Below are positions 1 to 4,847 of a stretch of DNA of 8,802 nucleotides, one piece after another (position 1 is the stretch's first letter; each line of letters begins with the position of its first letter). A model generated the notes under the pieces. That model was not told where the DNA came from, did not search any database, and was given only the letters and a program-made list of their open reading frames with translations. Source of the DNA: an archaeon (lineage in GTDB: Archaea; Nanobdellota; Nanobdellia; Woesearchaeales; WJKL01). The stretch is from positions 1 through 8,802 of the forward strand of contig JAGVIO010000055.1 in assembly GCA_020056025.1 (NCBI GenBank), read 5' to 3'. The translations under genes and the position numbers were made by a program.

Positions 1-1704
1 GACGGAAAAGTTTTTTCTTACGGCGATGCAAAGATAGACATGACCAACGTGAAGAATGTTGAGATTAATGACAAAGGTGAAACTCTGCTGTCTACTGACC
101 AAAACGAATTCCGTTTCAGGCCAGGTTCCAAATTCTCTGTTCTTGGAAATACTGTCAATCTTGAGAACGGTGCAGTTCTTGACTTTAAGCAAGGCAGCGA
201 CTGGATAAATGTGAAAGCATTTGGCCCGACGCAGCTGAATGTCCAGCCAGATTCCTATTTCCTGAAAGGAAATTTTGTAGTTGCAGGAAAAAATGATTTG
301 GGAAATTTCATTGTGCCAAGCATGATGGAAGCAAAGATGAGGGAAAGCGAATTAATAACCCATGAGATGTCCATGTGCTATGGCCCATGCACTGGAGAAA
401 AGAGCCCGAACAATGTCGATGCTGCGAAAGACAGATTTATGCTTAAAGGCAAGTCAAGCATTGATGTGACAACAAAAGACAATGAATTAATGACGCTGAA
501 TACTTTAAGGCCTGAGTCTGATTTTGTGATAAGAAGGGATGACAAAGGCGAAGGGGCTTTGAAAGGGAAATTGATTGTTGAGCAGAAAACAGATGTGAAG
601 TATAAAACTTACTATGGTGATGGCGGATTTAAGGAAACAACAGACAGAATTTATGATGAACAAACCGCAGAGCTTGACAGAAAGATTCCTTGGCTGCAGG
701 AATACCAGAAAAAGGAAGCAGAAACGCTCAAGGAAAATATCAAAATTTTGAAGAAGGGAGATACAAGGTCTGTTGATTATGCTTTCATTAGCTATGCGAA
801 AGGCGATTCAATAATTGCAGGAACAATTGGTCCGAGAAGCTACGGAGCAGCAACCAATTATCATACAAGCTTTGCAGAGCTTAACAAGGTTAGCTTCAGG
901 AACAGCGAAAATGCAGCAAATGATGAGTATTTCACTATTTTGCTGCCTGACAAGGATTATCAAAAGGATCCTAGTTGGACATATGTTTCAGAGTCAGGGA
1001 TGACAATTTCAAAATTCAATGGAGCAGACTGGTTGCGTACTGGGCAAGAATATATTACTACTTTAACCAGCAAAGTAACAAGCGATGAGAATAGGGTTTA
1101 TGCTCCTCTTAATTTGAATCTACTTCCGAAAATACGCGCAGAGACTCCTAAGGGAAGCGATGAGGATTTTAACAACATCCCAATTGGCGACATCAAGATA
1201 CTTAAGACAGGAGAAATTGAATCAACAGCTGACTTAGGACAAATTCCTCTTGGTGGCTTTTCCTTAACAAACCCGGTTATCAATACAGTTAGAACCGCAG
1301 TCAGGGAAAATACATTCTCAGCAATAAGGCTTGCTTTCTCAGAAGCAGCTGTGCAAAAGCCGGAAAATATCAATAAAGTTTTCGATAGCCTGGGCTTGCC
1401 TGAACAGGTTTCCAAGACATTGAAACAAGAAGCTCCAAGCATTATAAAAGAAGTCAGCGAAAGCAAAGACTTGAACAAGGAGATATCCAAGATAACTGTA
1501 GAGTTGAAGCCTATATCAGAGGGCTATTCGGCAACGCTGGCAATATACAATCCAAATGGCAAAGGCATAACGCACAAAACAACTATCCCTGGGCTGAAGC
1601 CAGAGGATGCGCGCAGCGAGGTTGAAAAATTCATCAAAGGGCCTGCAGAGAAGATGCTGTCAAACACTGAGAAAGAAAAGAAAAAGATGTTTCTTATCAG
1701 ATAG
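1..1704 (+). CDS. large beta-strand-rich protein, 5'-truncated by the window
   Basis: The reading frame is open from base 1. Thirteen codons precede the first in-window ATG at 40, so the gene starts upstream and 567 codons are visible. I do not recognise the family. The first ~100 residues alternate short hydrophobic strands with Gly/Asn/Asp turns (for example GSKFSVLGNTVNLENGAVLD), which suggests a beta-solenoid or stacked beta repeats. A CYGPC motif lies near residue 125. A charged helical stretch, rich in Glu and Lys, lies around residues 220-255, and the C-terminus is more helical with a Lys-rich tail. No membrane segment is visible in this part. Such proteins in small-genome archaea are often large secreted or cell-surface proteins, but any N-terminal signal lies outside the window. 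The stop abuts the convergent lipoprotein gene exactly. Coding status is confident; function is unknown. Confidence 0.85.
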   Translation, partial: DGKVFSYGDAKIDMTNVKNVEINDKGETLLSTDQNEFRFRPGSKFSVLGNTVNLENGAVLDFKQGSDWINVKAFGPTQLNVQPDSYFLKGNFVVAGKNDLGNFIVPSMMEAKMRESELITHEMSMCYGPCTGEKSPNNVDAAKDRFMLKGKSSIDVTTKDNELMTLNTLRPESDFVIRRDDKGEGALKGKLIVEQKTDVKYKTYYGDGGFKETTDRIYDEQTAELDRKIPWLQEYQKKEAETLKENIKILKKGDTRSVDYAFISYAKGDSIIAGTIGPRSYGAATNYHTSFAELNKVSFRNSENAANDEYFTILLPDKDYQKDPSWTYVSESGMTISKFNGADWLRTGQEYITTLTSKVTSDENRVYAPLNLNLLPKIRAETPKGSDEDFNNIPIGDIKILKTGEIESTADLGQIPLGGFSLTNPVINTVRTAVRENTFSAIRLAFSEAAVQKPENINKVFDSLGLPEQVSKTLKQEAPSIIKEVSESKDLNKEISKITVELKPISEGYSATLAIYNPNGKGITHKTTIPGLKPEDARSEVEKFIKGPAEKMLSNTEKEKKKMFLIR

Positions 1705-2103
1705 TTATTTATGAATAACAATATGATTGAACTTATAAGTGCCGTCTGGCCTTTTAGTTACCTTTATTTCAACTGTGTCTCCTTGGTTAACTCTTGCGTC
1801 AAATTCACTTAAAACATCGTCAATGCTGTTGCCATACTTCCATCCTTTTTCCTTCATTATCTCCAGCATTTCCTGCATTTCTTTGCCTTGCCTGCTTACT
1901 TTGTACAATGTGCCATCTTCCTGTTGAACATCGATGAAATAGCCCTCATTTGTCCTGCGCTCAGAAACTCCAGAAACAACCTTTCCCAGAATGTTTGACT
2001 CTTTCGGCTCGTATTTTGTTTCTTGATTGCAGCCATTGCACAAATAACTAAGTGCGACTAAAGACAACGGTACAAAGAACCCTTTAAGTTTTGAGCTTTC
2101 CAT
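1705..2103 (-). CDS. small predicted secreted lipoprotein
   Basis: A 132-aa protein. The N-terminus has Lys5 and Lys7, a hydrophobic core at residues 8-21 and Cys25 preceded by LCNG. This resembles a signal peptide with a loose lipobox, although Cys at -3 is not canonical. The rest is soluble. Residues 37-68 and 108-131 read as beta strands with charged turns (ILGKVVSGVSE, GYFIDVQQEDG, GDTVEIKVTKRPDG), separated by a helical segment; an OB-like small barrel is possible, but that is inference. A TATA box lies ~26 nt upstream of the ATG, so the message is probably leaderless. The gene shares no spacer with the convergent gene at 1-1704: its stop occupies 1705-1707. Coding is well supported; the membrane-anchored location is plausible but unproven. 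Confidence 0.75.
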   Translation of the reverse strand: MESSKLKGFFVPLSLVALSYLCNGCNQETKYEPKESNILGKVVSGVSERRTNEGYFIDVQQEDGTLYKVSRQGKEMQEMLEIMKEKGWKYGNSIDDVLSEFDARVNQGDTVEIKVTKRPDGTYKFNHIVIHK

Positions 2104-2123
2104 ACCGGTTGGAAAGTAACACT

Positions 2124-2134
2124 AGTATATAAAT
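2124..2134 (-). promoter_or_regulatory. TATA box of the lipoprotein gene
   Basis: On the minus strand this reads ATTTATATACT, centred about 26 nt before the ATG at 2103. This is archaeal TATA-box spacing and predicts a start of transcription at or next to the start codon. Confidence 0.55.
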
Positions 2135-2205
2135 GTTTCTATTTTATAGTCTCTATATAGTAGTAAATATCCATAGGCAAAGGCATGGCAGGGATTACCA
2201 AAATG

Positions 2206-2215
2206 CTTATAAATA
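2206..2215 (+). promoter_or_regulatory. TATA box of bud32
   Basis: CTTATAAATA is centred about 26 nt before the ATG at 2237. The geometry predicts a leaderless transcript, and no Shine-Dalgarno sequence precedes the ATG. Confidence 0.6.
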
Positions 2216-2236
2216 ACCAGCCTATGTATTCAAATT

Positions 2237-2839
2237 ATGCCAACAATAATTGATTCAGGAGCAGAAGCTGTAATAAGCAAAGAGAATGAAGTGATAATCA
2301 AAGAAAGAATCAGAAAAGGATACAGGCTGCCTGAGATAGATGAAAAGCTTAGGAAATTCAGGACAAGAAGAGAGGCAAAAGTGCTTGAAAAATTGGAAGA
2401 AATAAAGTTCCCTGCTCCAAAGCTATTGTCTATGTGTGACAGTGCAATGCAGATCAGGATGGAGATGGTGAATGGCAACAAGATAAGAGATATTCTTTAC
2501 AGAGAGCCTGTTGCACTGAGCGAAGAGATTGGCAGAAAGATAGGTGTATTGCATTCAAATGACATAATTCACGGTGATTTGACTACTTCAAACATGATAC
2601 TTGAGCATGAGATAAAGTTCATTGATTTTGGTTTAAGCTTTTTTTCTTCAAAAGAAGAAGACAAGGCTGTTGATTTGCATCTGTTAAGGCAGGCTTTGGA
2701 GAGCAAGCATCATGAGATATGGGAAACATGCTTTGAAGCAGCCATCAGAGGATACAAGAAGACATATCCAAACCATGAAGTTGTCCTTAAGAGATTCAGC
2801 CAGGTAGAAGCACGAGGAAGAAATAAGGCAAAGTTTTGA
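2237..2839 (+). CDS. bud32: Bud32, KEOPS-complex kinase/ATPase (tRNA t6A modification)
   Basis: A 200-aa protein with the compact Bud32/PRPK atypical kinase fold. Visible motifs are GAEA at 8-11 in the nucleotide-binding loop, the probable ATP-binding Lys22, RREAKVL at 44-50, the catalytic loop HGDLTTSNM at 112-120 (catalytic Asp114, Asn119) and DFG at 130-132, followed by KAVDLHLLRQALESKH. In archaea Bud32 works in the KEOPS complex with Kae1, Pcc1 and Cgi121; it hydrolyses ATP to support transfer of threonylcarbamoyl to A37 of ANN-decoding tRNAs in the cytoplasm. It is free-standing here, not fused to Kae1 as in some euryarchaea, and no other KEOPS gene is in view. The C-terminus ends in a basic RGRNKAKF tail, usual for the family. 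The ATG is supported by the TATA box 26 nt upstream. A RIO-type kinase is a poorer match. Confidence 0.93.
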   Translation: MPTIIDSGAEAVISKENEVIIKERIRKGYRLPEIDEKLRKFRTRREAKVLEKLEEIKFPAPKLLSMCDSAMQIRMEMVNGNKIRDILYREPVALSEEIGRKIGVLHSNDIIHGDLTTSNMILEHEIKFIDFGLSFFSSKEEDKAVDLHLLRQALESKHHEIWETCFEAAIRGYKKTYPNHEVVLKRFSQVEARGRNKAKF

Positions 2840-2843
2840 TTAG

Positions 2844-2854
2844 CTTTATATATT
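2844..2854 (+). promoter_or_regulatory. TATA box of the 15-codon microgene
   Basis: CTTTATATATT begins 5 nt after the bud32 stop. Transcription would start around 2873-2876, leaving a leader of about 12-15 nt that just contains the Shine-Dalgarno site at 2875-2880. Confidence 0.5.
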
Positions 2855-2874
2855 AAATCCTATTCTATATTTTT

Positions 2875-2880
2875 GAGGTG
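2875..2880 (+). promoter_or_regulatory. Shine-Dalgarno site of the microgene
   Basis: GAGGTG lies 7 nt before the ATG at 2888 and matches the archaeal anti-Shine-Dalgarno core. It is the clearest Shine-Dalgarno site in the window, where most genes appear leaderless, and it is the main argument that the short frame behind it is translated. Confidence 0.6.
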
Positions 2881-2887
2881 AACAACT

Positions 2888-2935
2888 ATGCCATGCGGAT
2901 GCTGCAGTGCAACAAAAAAGAAGAAAAAGAAATAA
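2888..2935 (+). CDS. 15-aa Cys-rich, Lys-tailed microprotein
   Basis: The frame reads MPCGCCSATKKKKKK followed by TAA. A CGCC cluster (Cys3, Cys5, Cys6) could bind a metal or be modified, and six consecutive lysines suggest binding to RNA, DNA or an acidic surface; both are inference. Support for a real gene: a TATA box at 2844-2854, a strong GAGGTG ribosome site 7 nt upstream, a stop codon that ends the frame cleanly, and a T-rich stretch afterwards. It sits alone between bud32 and ogg2, both of which have their own promoters. I know no family of this kind. A frame this short can occur by chance, and an A-rich run would encode lysines anyway, so the case depends on the expression signals. 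An alternative is a small RNA that only looks coding. Confidence 0.5.
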   Translation: MPCGCCSATKKKKKK

Positions 2936-2979
2936 GTTTTGCATAATTTTTTAAATGCGCTTTCTTTTTTATTTTTATT
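2936..2979 (+). terminator. T-rich candidate terminator after the microgene
   Basis: Several T runs follow the microgene stop, including TTTTTT at 2947-2952 and a run of mostly T at 2961-2978. Archaeal RNA polymerase terminates at U-rich tracts without a hairpin. The stretch overlaps the ogg2 promoter, so its base composition may serve both roles. Confidence 0.35.
2947..2957 (+). promoter_or_regulatory. TATA box of ogg2
   Basis: TTTTTTAAATG is centred about 28 nt before the ATG at 2980, again predicting a leaderless message. Confidence 0.5.
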
Positions 2980-3543
2980 ATGCATAAAGAGTATTCTAAG
3001 AGGAAAAAGGAAATAAAGCAGAGATTGGCTGATTTTTCTAAAGTCAAGGGGGATGATATTTTCTATGAATTGTGCTTCTGCATATTAACTCCTCAGTCAA
3101 ATGCCAAAAAGTGCCATGAGGCTGTCTGCTTACTGAAAGAAAAAGATTTCAAGAACAAAAAATTTGATCCTGTGAAATATCTCAAAGGAAAAACAAGGTT
3201 CCACAACAACAAGGCAAGATATCTTGTTGAGATGAAGAAGAGATATAATGAACTTAAGCATGAAAGAGATTATATTGTCAAGAATGTAAAAGGAATTGGC
3301 TTGAAAGAAGCTTCACATTTTCTAAGAAATATAGGGCATAGGGACAATGCAATCCTTGACAGGCATATACTGAAGAATCTTGTAAAATTTGAGGCAATAA
3401 AGGAAATTCCAAAAACTCTTACTCCAAAGAAATATTTTGAGATTGAAGAAAAGTTCAAAAAATTCTCAAAGAAAGTCAGAATACCAATGGATGAACTGGA
3501 TCTTCTGTTCTGGTCAATGCAGATAGGAGAAGTGTTTAAGTAA
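2980..3543 (+). CDS. ogg: 8-oxoguanine DNA glycosylase/AP lyase, archaeal Ogg2 type
   Basis: A 187-aa helix-hairpin-helix glycosylase that removes 8-oxoguanine from DNA and cleaves the resulting abasic site. Features: an N-terminal helix with FYELCFCILTPQSNAKKCHEAV at 28-49, typical of Ogg2; the hairpin VKGIGLKEASHFL at 103-115 with the likely Schiff-base Lys109; the catalytic Asp127 in AILDRHIL; and the C-terminal end WSMQIGEVFK with terminal Lys187, which in Ogg2 enzymes contributes to base recognition. There is no [4Fe-4S] cysteine cluster, so it is not endonuclease III/MutY. Length is slightly below the usual ~200-210 aa. The family usually has Thr in the C-terminal QTG; here it is Ile183 (ATA). 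A second in-frame copy of the last codons, with the expected Thr, sits 1255 bp downstream, suggesting that the present gene end came in with the adjacent cassette. Confidence 0.9.
   Translation: MHKEYSKRKKEIKQRLADFSKVKGDDIFYELCFCILTPQSNAKKCHEAVCLLKEKDFKNKKFDPVKYLKGKTRFHNNKARYLVEMKKRYNELKHERDYIVKNVKGIGLKEASHFLRNIGHRDNAILDRHILKNLVKFEAIKEIPKTLTPKKYFEIEEKFKKFSKKVRIPMDELDLLFWSMQIGEVFK
3499..3543 (+). repeat. direct repeat, left copy: 3' end of ogg2
   Basis: These 45 bp, the last 14 codons plus stop of ogg2, match 4754-4798 at 43 of 45 positions. The mismatches are GAT/GAC (synonymous) and ATA/ACA (Ile/Thr). Identity stops sharply after the stop codon. In an integration model this is the att-like copy carried in by the element. 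Confidence 0.9.
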
Positions 3544-3586
3544 TTAGGTGGTTCTCAAAAAGCTCATTTGGTTTCGTATGTTACCA
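3544..3586 (+). repeat. diverged intergenic repeat, copy 1
   Basis: TTAGGT, then GGTTCTCAAAA, a diverged 9-nt part, GGTTTC and TTACCA. Bases 3550-3586 match 5848-5884 without gaps at about 28 of 37 positions. The TTAGGT also matches if a 5-nt insertion is allowed in copy 2. Both copies begin immediately at or after a stop codon. Confidence 0.6.
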
Positions 3587-3595
3587 TCTGGTAAC
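3580..3595 (+). promoter_or_regulatory. inverted-repeat operator upstream of the TA promoter
   Basis: GTTACC-ATCT-GGTAAC is a perfect 6-bp inverted repeat with a 4-bp spacer, ending 7 nt before the TATA box. It is a good candidate for autoregulation by the HTH protein encoded downstream. Confidence 0.55.
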
Positions 3596-3602
3596 CAAAA
3601 AG

Positions 3603-3611
3603 CTTATAAAA
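3603..3611 (+). promoter_or_regulatory. TATA box of the HTH-nucleotidyltransferase/HEPN operon
   Basis: CTTATAAAA is centred ~26 nt before the ATG at 3633. It selects 3633 rather than the in-frame ATG at 3618, which would lie upstream of the predicted transcription start. Confidence 0.55.
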
Positions 3612-3619
3612 TCCTGAAT

Positions 3620-3625
3620 GTTACC
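3620..3625 (+). promoter_or_regulatory. third operator half-site
   Basis: GTTACC sits between TATA box and start codon. It lies inside a 10-bp direct repeat, ATGTTACCAT (3578-3587 and 3618-3627), whose copies are exactly 40 bp apart. That places them close to the same DNA face on either side of the TATA box. Confidence 0.45.
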
Positions 3626-3632
3626 ATATAAG

Positions 3633-4337
3633 ATGTCACCAAAAAAACCAATTAAGCTTGAAATGTCAGAAACCGCCATTCACAACCTCCATGCTTCAGC
3701 TCGGAGTAAGAAGGCGGTTTCTGAGCATGCTCAAGAACCACATGCCCAGGGCTTCAGCCCGGTGGTTCTTGACAAAGTTTCAGCAATAGAAGTCAGCGAA
3801 GCTTACAATAAGGTTTTACATTGGTTTTTCTCTTATCCAGATATACCAATTGGCCTTAATGATTTATCAATCGCTTTGAAGATTTCAAAGACAACTGCAA
3901 AAATAGTTGTTGCTGGCTTGGTGAATGAAGGATTTTTAATGAAAGAGGAGGTTGGCAGGATGTGGAGAATAACCTGCAATCATGCGCATGTTTATAATTA
4001 CTCAAGAAAGATTTGCTATAATCTTTCTTTGATATACGAATCCAAACTATTAAGCGCAATCCATGACCGTATACGAAATCCAAAAGTTATTATCCTTTTC
4101 GGCAGCTATAGAAAAGGCGACGACAATGAAAAAAGCGATATAGATATTGCTGTTGAGGTTTTAGGTGATGAGGATATTAAGATTGTAGAGTTGGGAGTAT
4201 TGCCTGAATTCGGATACAGGAAAGATGTGCCTGTCAATCTCTACATATTTTCCAGGAATAAAGTTGACCTTAACCTTTTTGCAAATATAGCAAACGGGAT
4301 TGTGCTGGAAGGATTCTTGGAGGTCAGGCCATGCTAA
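3633..4337 (+). CDS. winged-helix/minimal nucleotidyltransferase protein (probable antitoxin-side partner)
   Basis: A 234-aa protein from the ATG at 3633. The upstream in-frame ATG at 3618 gives 239 aa but lies before the predicted leaderless start. Residues ~60-115 form a winged helix (NDLSIALKISKTTAKIVVAGLV). Residues ~150-205 form a minimal nucleotidyltransferase domain with FGSYRKG (Gly157, Ser158) and SDIDIAV (Asp169, Asp171). The usual third carboxylate falls near VNLYI, where Asn is seen, so activity may be altered. Relatives transfer AMP to a HEPN toxin; the linked HTH suggests autorepression. Residues ~10-48 are encoded by two tandem palindromes and are low in recognisable structure, so they may be an insertion. 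The gene overlaps the HEPN gene by 7 bp (ATGCTAA), implying translational coupling. Confidence 0.8.
   Translation: MSPKKPIKLEMSETAIHNLHASARSKKAVSEHAQEPHAQGFSPVVLDKVSAIEVSEAYNKVLHWFFSYPDIPIGLNDLSIALKISKTTAKIVVAGLVNEGFLMKEEVGRMWRITCNHAHVYNYSRKICYNLSLIYESKLLSAIHDRIRNPKVIILFGSYRKGDDNEKSDIDIAVEVLGDEDIKIVELGVLPEFGYRKDVPVNLYIFSRNKVDLNLFANIANGIVLEGFLEVRPC
3666..3724 (+). repeat. in-frame palindrome 1 (IS200/IS605- or REP-like hairpin)
   Basis: A perfect 12-bp outer stem (3666-3677 with 3713-3724, TCAGAAACCGCC and its complement) encloses an inner stem CTCC/GGAG and an apical GCTTCAGC. It lies wholly inside the coding frame of the HTH-nucleotidyltransferase gene. Confidence 0.8.
3731..3772 (+). repeat. 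in-frame palindrome 2 (IS200/IS605- or REP-like hairpin)
   Basis: A perfect 11-bp outer stem (3731-3741 with 3762-3772, TCAAGAACCAC and its complement) encloses a GGGCT/AGCCC inner stem with the apical sequence GGCTTCAGCC. It begins 6 nt after palindrome 1 and shares its GCTTCAGC tip and overall design. Confidence 0.8.
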
Positions 4338-4729
4338 TAAGATACAAAAAGCCTGACAAAAAGAATGCGCTTAGCATAATCGAATCTGCAGAAAGGAATA
4401 TGAAATTTACGCTTTCGTTAGAAGCGACAGAATCTTCTGCAGATACGATTGTAAGGAACATTTATGAATGTTTTAGAATGTTAGGCGATGCACTTTTGGT
4501 TGCAAAAGGCATTGAATCAGAGGATCACACAGCCCCTATTAATGAACTGTTGAAGACCGAGGTTAAGACAACAAGACCTATAAATCTCATCTGGAACTTA
4601 AAAAGATTGAGGCATAATATTAATTATTATGGATATAATCCCCAATTGGCTGAAGTAGAAGATGTTATTTCAGTTGCAAAAAGCTGCTTTAAGCCTTTGC
4701 TTGATGCTGTGCTAAAAGAGATACAATAA
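4331..4729 (+). CDS. HEPN-domain protein (probable toxin-side partner)
   Basis: A 132-aa, all-helical protein. Residues 38-60 (DTIVRNIYECFRMLGDALLVAKG) and 86-102 (LIWNLKRLRHNINYYGY) match the two core helices of HEPN proteins, and the pairing with a nucleotidyltransferase gene is classic for this family. HEPN toxins are RNases whose Arg-x(4-6)-His motif is neutralised by the partner. Here the motif region reads R92-L-R94-H95-N96...Y99-Y100-G-Y102 with no His at the canonical distance, resembling the 'LRxxRN..YxG' HEPN variants. RNase activity is therefore uncertain and the protein could be a regulatory or scaffold partner. The start ATG overlaps the upstream stop by 7 bp, so both are made from one mRNA. 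The start is fixed by this overlap. The gene ends 18 bp before the displaced ogg2 end. Confidence 0.75.
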   Translation: MLIRYKKPDKKNALSIIESAERNMKFTLSLEATESSADTIVRNIYECFRMLGDALLVAKGIESEDHTAPINELLKTEVKTTRPINLIWNLKRLRHNINYYGYNPQLAEVEDVISVAKSCFKPLLDAVLKEIQ

Positions 4730-4747
4730 AAATCACCCAATAATATA

Positions 4748-4798
4748 AAGTTAGACCTTCTGTTCTGGTCAATGCAGACAGGAGAAGTGTTTAAGTAA
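4748..4798 (+). pseudogene. displaced 3' fragment of ogg2
   Basis: In one frame this reads KLDLLFWSMQTGEVFK then TAA, nearly identical to the ogg2 C-terminus (ELDLLFWSMQIGEVFK). It has no start codon or promoter and cannot be a gene on its own. Leu is TTA here but CTG in ogg2, and Asp is GAC versus GAT, so the differences are mostly synonymous. It keeps the family-typical Thr that the intact gene lacks. This favours its being the original end of the gene, displaced by the cassette. Confidence 0.85.
4754..4798 (+). repeat. direct repeat, right copy: 3' end of ogg2
   Basis: Partner of 3499-3543, 43 of 45 identical. Homology ends at the TAA stop on the right, as in the left copy, because the sequences after the two stops differ. 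Confidence 0.9.
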
Positions 4799-4815
4799 CC
4801 ACTTTATAATAGTAA

Positions 4816-4826
4816 GATTTATATAA
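4816..4826 (+). promoter_or_regulatory. TATA box of the 330-aa gene
   Basis: GATTTATATAA is centred about 27 nt before the ATG at 4848, predicting a leaderless transcript. It begins 18 bp after the displaced ogg2 end, so this promoter was probably the original downstream neighbour of ogg2. Confidence 0.55.
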
Positions 4827-4847
4827 CACCTTGTTTTTGTTCAACGC

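Larger units (their letters stand above)
3499..4798 (+). mobile_element. putative integrated cassette (HTH-nucleotidyltransferase/HEPN) in the 3' end of ogg2
   Basis: The region is bounded by 45-bp direct repeats of the ogg2 3' end, with a period of 1255 bp. Removing one period would rejoin ogg2 to its downstream neighbour with a 49-nt gap, a normal spacing in this genome. The layout matches elements that integrate in the end of a protein gene and restore it, such as e14 or phage 21 in E. coli icd; that parallel is established knowledge, its application here is inference. The only cargo is the two-gene toxin-antitoxin-like operon. There is no integrase or transposase, so mobility would be in trans, or the structure could have come from homologous recombination between ogg loci. 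Palindromes inside the cargo (3666-3772) resemble IS200/IS605 or REP hairpins. Confidence 0.5.

Noticed and set aside
1098..1490. 130-codon minus-strand open frame opposite the large gene
   Set aside because: It is antisense to a clearly coding frame, has a biased Ser/Leu composition and no promoter.
2195..2200. TTACCA before the bud32 TATA box as another operator of the TA regulator
   Set aside because: A single 6-mer without the inverted partner is expected by chance.
3618..3632. Upstream ATG of the HTH-nucleotidyltransferase gene as the true start
   Set aside because: It lies between the TATA box and the predicted transcription start and overlaps an operator half-site; ATG 3633 fits the leaderless geometry.
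3499..4798. Target-site duplication made by an ordinary DDE transposase
   Set aside because: A 45-bp repeat with mismatches, exactly co-terminal with the ogg2 stop, is too long and too diverged, and no terminal inverted repeats are seen.
4748..4798. A second small gene behind the HEPN gene
   Set aside because: The frame has no start codon near the fragment and consists only of the ogg2 tail.
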